Below are positions 1 to 7,047 of a stretch of 64,000 nucleotides of DNA, piece by piece (the stretch's first letter is position 1; every line of letters begins with the position of its first letter). Source of the DNA: Flavobacterium sp. 9AF (GTDB taxonomy: Bacteria > Bacteroidota > Bacteroidia > Flavobacteriales > Flavobacteriaceae); the NCBI RefSeq assembly GCF_902506265.1, contig NZ_LR733556.1, positions 2,891,062 through 2,955,061 of the forward strand. Reading direction: 5' to 3'. A program made the translations under genes and the position numbers. Under the pieces are notes generated by a model. That model ran no database searches. It saw nothing but the letters and a program-made list of their open reading frames with translations, and was not told the origin of the DNA.

Positions 1-341
1 GTATTGTAAGTCAGAATAAACAATTAGCCACTCCTGCAAGTGTAGATAGTATTGTATCTAGTAATGGACAGGAAGATCATGTGAGTATGGGAGCCAATGC
101 AGCTACAAAAACTTTGCGTATTTTAGATAATTTAGAACGTATTCTGGCTATTGAACTGTTAAATGCATCACAAGCAATAGAGTTTAGAAGACCTTTAAAG
201 TCTAGTGATTTTATTGAGATGTTTTTAAAATCATATAGAGAAGAAGTTTCATTCGTAAATGAAGATAGAATTTTACATTATGATATAGAAAAAACGATTG
301 CATTTTTACAAAGTTTTCAGGTTGAAGAGGAAGTAATGTAA
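1..341 (+). CDS. hutH: Histidine ammonia-lyase, C-terminal part (cut by window edge)
   Basis: The frame is already open at the left edge (first full codon at position 3) and gives about 112 residues before TAA at 339-341. It carries ASVDSI and then QEDHVSMG, which are characteristic of the HutH/aromatic amino acid lyase family, followed by a helical tail. HutH is a cytoplasmic enzyme that deaminates L-histidine to trans-urocanate, the first step of histidine breakdown. The Ala-Ser-Gly triad that forms the MIO cofactor would lie upstream of the window and cannot be checked. The methionine at 81 is internal, not a start. A strong hairpin follows directly, so the gene ends its transcript here. 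Confidence 0.9.
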   Translation, partial: IVSQNKQLATPASVDSIVSSNGQEDHVSMGANAATKTLRILDNLERILAIELLNASQAIEFRRPLKSSDFIEMFLKSYREEVSFVNEDRILHYDIEKTIAFLQSFQVEEEVM

Positions 342-362
342 AAGAGAAAATAAAGTATATTT

Positions 363-394
363 AAAAAGGGCATTTATAATTAAATGCCCTTTTT
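363..394. terminator. Bidirectional terminator between hutH and DUF1304 gene
   Basis: Hairpin with arms AAAAAGGGCATTT and AAATGCCCTTTTT around a 6-base loop. It is flanked by an A-run on one side and a T-run on the other, so it can serve both convergent genes. Confidence 0.85.
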
Positions 395-415
395 AAATAT
401 TGTATAGAATTTAAT

Positions 416-778
416 TTATGAAAACAGTAAACTAAGGAGAGCTAAAATTGAGGGTATTCCTTGTACAAAAAATATTCTTTTAGAGACAGAATAAGCCCCA
501 TATAACCCAGCAACTAATACACAAACTGAAAAGAAAATAGCTATGTTTTTACTCCACTCTATGTTGCCAATGCATAAAGACCAAATTAATCCAGCAGCTA
601 AAAAACCATTGTACAAACCTTGATTGGCTGCCATAGCTTTTGTTTTTGGGAACAATTCTTTAGGAACAGTTCGAAAGACTTTTGGTCCTTTGGTTGTCCA
701 AACAAACATTTCAAGCCATAAAATATACAAGTGTAAAATAGCTATAAATCCTATTAAAATTTGTGATAGTAAATTCAT
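416..778 (-). CDS. DUF1304 family small membrane protein
   Basis: A 120-residue, very hydrophobic protein with about four predicted membrane helices. The N-terminal part (helix, then LEMFVWTTKGPKVF, then an AANQGLYNG segment) and the length match the DUF1304 family of inner-membrane proteins, whose function is unknown. It ends facing hutH, with a shared terminator between them. It starts 13 bases after the rimK stop and in the same direction, so it is probably co-transcribed with rimK. Confidence 0.8.
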   Translation of the reverse strand: MNLLSQILIGFIAILHLYILWLEMFVWTTKGPKVFRTVPKELFPKTKAMAANQGLYNGFLAAGLIWSLCIGNIEWSKNIAIFFSVCVLVAGLYGAYSVSKRIFFVQGIPSILALLSLLFS

Positions 779-791
779 ATATTTAATTATA

Positions 792-2162
792 TTATTTCCA
801 TTTAAAGTTTTTTTCTATTGCTTTTATCATTTCGCCAGCAATATCTTTGTTTGTTGCACCTTCAATGCCTTCAAGACCAGGAGAAGAATTAACTTCTAAT
901 AATAAAGGCCCCTTACTTGAACGAATAATATCGACACCAGCAACTTTTAAATCCATTGCTTTTGCAGCTTTTATAGCAATTTTCTTTTCTTCCGAAGTAA
1001 CTTTGACTACTGAAGCCGAACCACCCATGTGAATATTTGCTCTAAATTCTCCAGGAGCAGCTTCTCTTTGCATAGCAGCAACCACTTTGCCATCTACAAC
1101 AAATAGGCGCAAATCTTTTCCATTGGCTTCTTTAATAAATTCTTGAACTAATATATTGGCATTTAAGCTTTTAAATGCATTGATAACTGATTCCGCTGCT
1201 TTTTTGGTTTCAGCTAAAACCACTCCTTTTCCTTGGGTGCCTTCGAGCAATTTTACAATTAAAGGAGAACCTCCTACCATTTTAATTAAGTCGTCTGTAT
1301 CTAAAGGAGAATTTGCAAAACCAGTAGTAGGAATGTCTATTCCATTATTTAATAATAATTGTAGAGAGAATAATTTATCTCTAGATTGAGTAATGGCTGC
1401 AGCGCTATTTAAAGCAAAAACTTTTAAGGCTTCAAATTGACGGGTTAACGCACAGCCATAATAAGTCATACTAGGTCGAATTCTAGGAATAACTGCATCA
1501 AAATCATTTAAAATTTTGCCGCCTCTATAATGTATTTCAGGATTATCTGCATCGAGTTTCATATAGCAATATTTTAAATTTAAAAAATGCATTTCATGAC
1601 CTCTTAATTCTCCTGCTTCAATAATTCTTTTATTACTATATAATTCGGGATTACTTGCCAAAACACCAATTCTTAAGCCTTTTTTCTCCGTTGAATTGTC
1701 AAAATAAAGTTCTTTTAGTTTTTCATTAGAAGGCTGTCCCAATAAATATTTTTTTTCAGGATCTACAAGTATTCTACCAGACATGGCTTCTCTTCCCAAG
1801 AGCATTCGAAATCCCATAGAATCTCTATTAGTAAGTGTAAGTTGTACTTCCCATTTTTTTTCACCAATTTCTAGTGTAGTTTTGATGACAAATCTTCTTT
1901 CTCTGTAGCCACTTGAACTTTTTACAATTCTTTGGTCTACTAGCTCAGCCTCACAATTGATAATAGTTTTCGCATTGTTTTGGATAGGATTAATATCAAA
2001 TTTAACCCAATCTTTTCCTTCTTTTTGAAAAGTCTTTAAGTTTGTGGCATGTAAAGCAGATGTTTTTGCTCCAGAATCTATTCTTGCTTTTATAGTTGGA
2101 ATTCCTAAAGTAGGGAAGGAACACCATTCTTCGCTACCGATAATTGTTTTTTGTATAGACAT
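792..2162 (-). CDS. rimK: RimB-like aspartic protease domain fused to RimK-like ATP-grasp glutamate ligase
   Basis: A 456-residue two-domain protein. Residues 1 to about 145 form a retropepsin-like (PF05618, 'ATP-dependent zinc protease'/RimB) domain with the [11 protein letters not shown] motif, so D29 is the likely catalytic aspartate, and with a later LLGREAM segment. Residues from about 160 to 456 form a RimK-type ATP-grasp ligase with the glycine-rich EGTQGKGV loop and the metal/ATP motif [12 protein letters not shown] near the C-terminus. RimK adds glutamates to the C-terminus of ribosomal protein S6. In pseudomonads a separate protease, RimB, acts with it. Here both sit in one chain, so modification and trimming may be coupled; that is inference. 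The substrate could also differ from S6. Confidence 0.85.
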   Translation of the reverse strand: MSIQKTIIGSEEWCSFPTLGIPTIKARIDSGAKTSALHATNLKTFQKEGKDWVKFDINPIQNNAKTIINCEAELVDQRIVKSSSGYRERRFVIKTTLEIGEKKWEVQLTLTNRDSMGFRMLLGREAMSGRILVDPEKKYLLGQPSNEKLKELYFDNSTEKKGLRIGVLASNPELYSNKRIIEAGELRGHEMHFLNLKYCYMKLDADNPEIHYRGGKILNDFDAVIPRIRPSMTYYGCALTRQFEALKVFALNSAAAITQSRDKLFSLQLLLNNGIDIPTTGFANSPLDTDDLIKMVGGSPLIVKLLEGTQGKGVVLAETKKAAESVINAFKSLNANILVQEFIKEANGKDLRLFVVDGKVVAAMQREAAPGEFRANIHMGGSASVVKVTSEEKKIAIKAAKAMDLKVAGVDIIRSSKGPLLLEVNSSPGLEGIEGATNKDIAGEMIKAIEKNFKWK

Positions 2163-2223
2163 AAATATTTAAAAAACTAAGATAATAAAATTTGAAACAA
2201 AAGGATATGTTTTTTCTTCAAAT

Positions 2224-2721
2224 TTAATTGTTTTCTAAATAACAAATTGACAAATTGGATTGGAAAGGAAACATTAAAGTTTGAAAGTTATTGTCTTTTT
2301 CAGTTTCTACACTTATTAGATAGCTATTATTTATTGTGTCTAAGAGTATTAACAAGGGCGAGTAAAAAGTAATTCCTATTTTGTGTTTAGAAATATCAGT
2401 AATATCTGTATTTATTATATCAAGTTGAAAATTGGTAAATGGGAAATAATTATTTCCTAATATGTCTGTAACTCTATGGAAATTATTTTTTAATTGATCG
2501 ACATACCCTTGAGCTGCAATTCCTATTAAGAAATTTAATTGTGAAGCTTTTTCATTTTCACTTAATAATTCCCTGTAGGTTAATAAAGGTTTGTTTTTGT
2601 TGTTAAATAATTGATTTTGAAGTATGTATTCTTTGTATGTGTCTTCAAAAACATATTTATCCCACAAATAATTTGAGGAATGATCAATTATTATTCTATA
2701 AGCAAGTCTAATTTTTTTCAT
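2224..2721 (-). CDS. Hypothetical protein (165 aa)
   Basis: I do not recognise this protein. It has no signal peptide, membrane helix or Cys/His metal motif. It is rich in aromatic residues and asparagine, with a mixed alpha/beta look. It lies between rimK and the T9SS dioxygenase gene, on the same strand as both, but a strong hairpin separates it from the dioxygenase gene, so it likely has its own promoter. The ATG at 2719-2721 is the only sensible start. Base composition matches the neighbours. Confidence 0.6.
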   Translation of the reverse strand: MKKIRLAYRIIIDHSSNYLWDKYVFEDTYKEYILQNQLFNNKNKPLLTYRELLSENEKASQLNFLIGIAAQGYVDQLKNNFHRVTDILGNNYFPFTNFQLDIINTDITDISKHKIGITFYSPLLILLDTINNSYLISVETEKDNNFQTLMFPFQSNLSICYLENN

Positions 2722-2735
2722 TCTAATTAATTTAT

Positions 2736-2776
2736 AAATAAAGAGATTTAAGTTCTATTTTTAAATCTCTTTATTT
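2736..2776 (-). terminator. Terminator after the dioxygenase operon
   Basis: Long hairpin with arms of about 15 bases (AAATAAAGAGATTTAA and its complement) just downstream of the 2793-3797 stop codon. It closes the dioxygenase operon before the next minus-strand gene. Confidence 0.75.
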
Positions 2777-2792
2777 TAACCCTGATGATTTA

Positions 2793-3797
2793 TTATTGAA
2801 TTATCATCTTTTTTGTTTGCTCAAAAATTCCTCCTTCATTAGTTACTTTAACTTTATAAAAATAATTTCCGCTACTTAAACTACTTATATCTAAAAATAA
2901 GTTATTATTTCCTAAAAGTAATTGCTCATTAGCTAATGGAGTATAAATTATTTTACCGTTGATATCTAAAACTTGAACAGTAACTTGGCTATTGTTTTTT
3001 AAATGAATGGGTATTGTTATTTTATCTTTAGCAGGATTAGGATAGCTTTGTTTTATGATGAATTCTTGGGTTGCAAATTCATTGCTACCAAGAGTGCCAG
3101 CAGCTACGTATATGGTATGAGTTAATATAAAACCTGTTGATACACTACCACTAACAGTTGCCATTTCATTAGTTACACCATCTGAAAAAACATTGTCAGT
3201 AGCATTGTAAGTATATCCAGTCATGCCTTTGGTATATCCGTAAGAAGTTGCCGCATTAGCTAAAACAACCGCGCTGTTTGCACTTTCAGGAAAAGCAATT
3301 TGAGTTACTAATAAAGAATTTCCAGAATTGTCATAAATATGAACATGAATATGTGTTGCTCTACTGGTATACCAACCAGGAAAAATGGATGTGAAACTAA
3401 CAAAGCCATTTGAATCTGTAAATTGACGTCCTCTTAAAAAAGTATTATTTGTGTAATTGGTTGATTGCATTGCTGTTCCACCATATTGTGAGTAATTGCC
3501 ATCTTTATCACAATGCCAAATATCAACAATAGCATTTTCTAAAGGAACACAATTTGCATCTACATTATTAATGGTGAGATTAATTGTAAATGCTATACCT
3601 GTTCTATCACCAATCATGTTTGTTCTTACTAAAGAAGAAGGAGTAATAGTAGGAAATGGCCCTGCTGTTTCACTATTGGTAGTTGAACATGTAAATAAAT
3701 CATCATTTACCTTTGAATTGGATTTTAATAAACTTGGAGCTATCATTGTTACACCTAAAAATCCGATGCTGTTTTTAAAGAAATCTTTTCTATCCAT
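2793..3797 (-). CDS. Secreted intradiol ring-cleavage dioxygenase-like protein with T9SS sorting domain
   Basis: 334 residues. The N-terminus (DRKDFFK, then a hydrophobic stretch to about residue 24) looks like a Tat-type export signal. Residues 40-235 form an intradiol dioxygenase-like fold. The expected non-haem Fe(III) ligands are visible: tyrosine in GNYSQYGG (Y102 or Y105), Y143 in PGWYTSR, and H149/H151 in THIHVHI. Residues from about 248 to the end (YPNPAKDKI ... YFYKV) are a type A T9SS C-terminal sorting domain, so the mature enzyme should cross the outer membrane or sit on the surface. Intradiol enzymes open catechol rings; the substrate here is unknown. It is a close paralogue of the 4485-5204 product and lies downstream of it in one operon. 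Confidence 0.85.
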   Translation of the reverse strand: MDRKDFFKNSIGFLGVTMIAPSLLKSNSKVNDDLFTCSTTNSETAGPFPTITPSSLVRTNMIGDRTGIAFTINLTINNVDANCVPLENAIVDIWHCDKDGNYSQYGGTAMQSTNYTNNTFLRGRQFTDSNGFVSFTSIFPGWYTSRATHIHVHIYDNSGNSLLVTQIAFPESANSAVVLANAATSYGYTKGMTGYTYNATDNVFSDGVTNEMATVSGSVSTGFILTHTIYVAAGTLGSNEFATQEFIIKQSYPNPAKDKITIPIHLKNNSQVTVQVLDINGKIIYTPLANEQLLLGNNNLFLDISSLSSGNYFYKVKVTNEGGIFEQTKKMIIQ

Positions 3798-3809
3798 TTT
3801 TTTTATAAT

Positions 3810-4484
3810 TTAAGTTTTTAATTCTAATAATATAAGTAGTGCGTCATTTGTTAATGATTCAAACTCCGCATTTTCGATATCCCATATCAATAATGCATCT
3901 TTATCTTCTAATAATCTATTTTGAAATTCAAATGCTCCATTTATTACAAAAGCAAATAATGAGTTTGTTTTGTTTTCTAAATAATAATTATCATCTGTTC
4001 TTAAACTGTATTTACCAATTGAAACAGTTATTTTTTGATTTTCAAATGTTTTGGTAAGTTGATTAGATATACTGAAATCTAGATTTATTGTTTCGATACT
4101 GTTTGAAGTGGAACAGAAATTCAGCTTGAAATAAATAAAACTTACAAGTTCATCTTCAAAAGGATTTATTATTGAAAATGTATTATATTTTTTAATATCG
4201 ATTATTTTTAATTGATTTACAGGAATAAACTCAACACTTTCATCAGACTTTTTTAGATTAACTGCTCCCACCAAAGGAAATATAAAAAGCATACAATCAT
4301 TTTCAAAAAAATAAAGTTTCTCTTTTTTGGGAGCAAGTGTTTCTTCTGTGAAATCACTTAATAAAATTTGGTTATCTGAATTATAATTTCTATCAATTTT
4401 TGAAGTTAGACTTCTGAAATTTGAAGTTTCATCAAGACTTCTCATGTTTGATTTAATAATTATTGATGGATGCTGTTTTATCAT
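3810..4484 (-). CDS. Pirin/quercetinase-like bicupin, divergent
   Basis: 224 residues, no signal peptide, probably cytoplasmic. The C-terminal part (FAFVINGAFEFQNRLLEDKDALLIWD, described here only in outline: a beta-strand, then 'NGAFE', then 'DKDALLIWD') resembles the second cupin of pirin-like proteins such as YhaK. The N-terminal half also looks beta-rich. I see no clear metal-binding HxH...E...H set, so a catalytic role is uncertain. The start codon directly abuts the stop of the upstream dioxygenase (4485), and the stop lies 12 bases before the start of the next dioxygenase. The three genes therefore form a tight operon. A regulatory or accessory role for the two dioxygenases is inference. 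Confidence 0.55.
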   Translation of the reverse strand: MIKQHPSIIIKSNMRSLDETSNFRSLTSKIDRNYNSDNQILLSDFTEETLAPKKEKLYFFENDCMLFIFPLVGAVNLKKSDESVEFIPVNQLKIIDIKKYNTFSIINPFEDELVSFIYFKLNFCSTSNSIETINLDFSISNQLTKTFENQKITVSIGKYSLRTDDNYYLENKTNSLFAFVINGAFEFQNRLLEDKDALLIWDIENAEFESLTNDALLILLELKT

Positions 4485-5204
4485 TTAGCCTGCTACTTTT
4501 ATGGTATGTGTTAATTCAAAACCTGAACTAATTGAACCTGTTATTGATGCCATTTCATTAGTTACTCCATCTGAGAAAACATTGTCGGAAGCATTATAAG
4601 TATAACCAGACATTCCTTTGGTATAACCGTAATTTGAAGCCGAATTTACTTGTTCAACAGCACTATTTGATCCTTCAGGAAAAGCAATTTGAGTCACAAG
4701 CAGAGAGCTTCCTGCACTATTATAAATATGTACATGTATGTGTGTGGCTCTGCTCGTGTACCAACCAGGAAAAATAGAAGTAAATGCTACAACACCATTC
4801 GTGTTTGTCGTTTGCCTCCCTCTTAAAAATGTATTGTTAGTATAATCTGAACTTTGCATAGTTGTACCACCATATTGAGAATAATTACCATCTTTGTCGC
4901 AATGCCAAATATCTACAATTGCATCTGCTAAAGGATTACAAGAGTTATTGGTATTTTGTATTGTAATTGTTATAGATAAAGGTATTCCTGTTCGATCTCC
5001 AACAATATTTGTTCTCACTAAACCGGAAGGTGTTATTGTTGGAAACGGACCAGCTGTTTCAGAGTTTGTAACAGTACAATTAGTATCGTTGTTGTTTGTA
5101 TCAGAAGATATTATATCATCATCTTTACTACAACCTTTTAATGCAGGAAGAGCAATAGTTACACCAGCAATTCCTAATCCTTTTAAAAAATCTTTTCTAT
5201 TCAT
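4485..5204 (-). CDS. Intradiol dioxygenase-like lipoprotein
   Basis: 239 residues. The signal (NRKDFLKG, hydrophobic stretch, then LKGC with C25) combines a Tat-like RK pair with a lipobox, so the protein is probably membrane-anchored outside the cytoplasm. The dioxygenase-like core starts near SETAGPFPTITPSG and keeps the iron ligands: Y108 or Y111, Y149, H155 and H157. Unlike its paralogue at 2793-3797 it ends right after the catalytic domain and has no T9SS tail. Cleavage of a catechol-type ring is the family reaction; the substrate cannot be told. It heads the three-gene dioxygenase/cupin/dioxygenase run, 91 bases after the LytTR regulator gene. Confidence 0.85.
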   Translation of the reverse strand: MNRKDFLKGLGIAGVTIALPALKGCSKDDDIISSDTNNNDTNCTVTNSETAGPFPTITPSGLVRTNIVGDRTGIPLSITITIQNTNNSCNPLADAIVDIWHCDKDGNYSQYGGTTMQSSDYTNNTFLRGRQTTNTNGVVAFTSIFPGWYTSRATHIHVHIYNSAGSSLLVTQIAFPEGSNSAVEQVNSASNYGYTKGMSGYTYNASDNVFSDGVTNEMASITGSISSGFELTHTIKVAG

Positions 5205-5295
5205 ACCTAAAAATTTATGATTATAGATAAAGATACTTTGAGGATTTTTTTTAAAAAAAGAATTGAGGTTAACTCCTTATTAATTGAGGTGAATT

Positions 5296-5991
5296 TTATT
5301 TTTTTGTTAAATTATTTAACAATGTTTTATATGTGTGACCAATTGGTATAATTAAATCTCCAATTTCAATGGTTTTATTACTTATTGATTTTATCTTATT
5401 TATGGGTACAATATAGGTTCGATGTACTCTTATGAAATAATTAATGGGTAAAATTTCTAAAAAAGCTTTCATTGTATATCGTGTAACAATTTTTGTTGCA
5501 TTTGTTAGATGAATTTTTATATAATCATCTAAGCCTTCAATTAGCAAAATTTCATCAATATTTATTTTATGTAGTTTATAATCAGCTCTTATTGAAATAT
5601 AGTTATCATCATTTAGATTTATATTTTTATCAATTGTTAAGCTTTTTTTTACTTTTTCAATTGCAATCTGAAAACGTTCTTTGCTAATGGGTTTTAGTAA
5701 ATAATCAGTTGCATTTATATTAAATCCTTCTAGTGCATACTCACTATAAGCAGTTACAAATACTAATTGAGGCTTAATTTTTAAAGAATTGTAAAATTCG
5801 AACCCAGTTTTATTAGGCATTTCTATATCTAAAAAGATCAAATCTACAGGGAATTTATTTAAATATTTTAAAGCTTCATTCTGACTTGTGAATGTTTTTT
5901 TTAAATCTAAAGAATCAATTTCATTAGCGTAGGCTGAAATAACTTTTAAAGCTAAAGGTTCGTCATCTATTGCAATTGCTTTAATTGTCAT
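5296..5991 (-). CDS. LytTR-family response regulator
   Basis: 231 residues. The receiver domain (1 to about 120) has the acid pair D9/D10, the phosphoacceptor D55 in FLDIEMPN, and a conserved lysine in LLKPIS. The C-terminal LytTR DNA-binding domain (about 135-231) has the typical FIRVHRTYIVPI segment. It overlaps its histidine kinase by 4 bases, the usual arrangement of LytS/LytR-type two-component pairs. It is likely autoregulated and may control the dioxygenase operon that follows 91 bases downstream in the same direction. The target is inference from position only. Confidence 0.9.
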   Translation of the reverse strand: MTIKAIAIDDEPLALKVISAYANEIDSLDLKKTFTSQNEALKYLNKFPVDLIFLDIEMPNKTGFEFYNSLKIKPQLVFVTAYSEYALEGFNINATDYLLKPISKERFQIAIEKVKKSLTIDKNINLNDDNYISIRADYKLHKINIDEILLIEGLDDYIKIHLTNATKIVTRYTMKAFLEILPINYFIRVHRTYIVPINKIKSISNKTIEIGDLIIPIGHTYKTLLNNLTKK

Positions 5992-7004
5992 TCTAGTTCA
6001 ATTTTAAGATTAATATGATAAGTCATATTATCATTATTAATAGTTAATGTGTGTTTTTTTGGGTACATCAATTGTAACCTTAATATAGTGTTTTTAGTAC
6101 CAATGGATGTTTTAAGGCGTTCATCTATTTGATTTACAATATCATTTTTTATATCCAAAGTAATAAGATTTTCATTAATTAATATAAAACCTTCAATTTT
6201 ACTTTTTCGATCAGGATTTATGCCATATTTGAAAGCATTTTCAATAAATGAAATAAAAATTAAAGGGCTGATGCGATTATTCTTAAAGTTACCAATAAAT
6301 TTAAAATGAATAGTTTCTTGTGTGCTACGAAGTTTTTGTAAATCTATGTAATCCTTAATATGATTTATTTCGTCTTCTAAAGGCACAAAATCATTATTAC
6401 TCTCTGAAACAGTATATCTAAATATATTAGAAAGCTTAAGTATTCCTTCTTGAGCATTTTTAATGTCAAATAAAGTTAGTGCATATATATTGTTTAATGT
6501 ATTAAATAAAAAATGAGGATTAATTTGCGATTTCAGTTGTGAAATTTCTGCATTCCTCTTTTGAATTTGTATTTCAGAAATTCTTTCGTTCTGCTTTATA
6601 AAATAGCTAACAGAAAGAGTTAATAGAAAGGGAAAAAATTTTTGAAAATCAAAGATTTTAGGATTATCAATAAATCTTAAATCAGCGTTTAAGTTTCTAG
6701 TAAATGATTTTTCAGTTGGTAAAATGAATTCTGGCAGATACCAATATATTAAAAAACAAACAAGTATCGTTAAATAATATAAATACCACTTATTCGTTTT
6801 ATATATTTTCGGAATAAATAGATAATGATTTAAAAAAAAAATAGGAATAAGTAAAGAAGAGCTTAATATATTTCTTTGAAAAGGAGGAATGTTAATTAAT
6901 TTTAAAATTCCTTCATTTACATCAGGTGAACCAATTATTGGGATTAATAATAAAGTGAACGAAAAAAATATATTAGTTAAAATGGCTAATTTTTTCTTAT
7001 TCAT
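5988..7004 (-). CDS. LytS/YpdA-type sensor histidine kinase
   Basis: 338 residues. The N-terminal 135 residues hold about four membrane helices with little extracytoplasmic loop, then a short coiled-coil linker. The His_kinase domain follows, with H164 in QINPHFLFNTLNN as the phosphorylated residue and an N-box-like FIENAFKYGI ATP-binding motif. Such kinases phosphorylate a LytTR regulator, which here is the next gene, overlapping by 4 bases. There is no PAS, GAF or periplasmic sensor domain, so the signal is probably sensed within the membrane. Confidence 0.88.
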   Translation of the reverse strand: MNKKKLAILTNIFFSFTLLLIPIIGSPDVNEGILKLINIPPFQRNILSSSLLIPIFFLNHYLFIPKIYKTNKWYLYYLTILVCFLIYWYLPEFILPTEKSFTRNLNADLRFIDNPKIFDFQKFFPFLLTLSVSYFIKQNERISEIQIQKRNAEISQLKSQINPHFLFNTLNNIYALTLFDIKNAQEGILKLSNIFRYTVSESNNDFVPLEDEINHIKDYIDLQKLRSTQETIHFKFIGNFKNNRISPLIFISFIENAFKYGINPDRKSKIEGFILINENLITLDIKNDIVNQIDERLKTSIGTKNTILRLQLMYPKKHTLTINNDNMTYHINLKIELE

Positions 7005-7020
7005 AACTGAGAATTATAAA

Positions 7021-7047
7021 AAAAACCTACTATTTAGTAGGTTTTTC
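7021..7047 (-). terminator. clpC terminator overlapping its stop codon
   Basis: Hairpin AAAAACCTACT-ATTT-AGTAGGTTTTT. The clpC stop codon (7030-7032 on the plus coordinates) lies inside the stem, so the last codons of clpC form part of the terminator. Confidence 0.8.
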
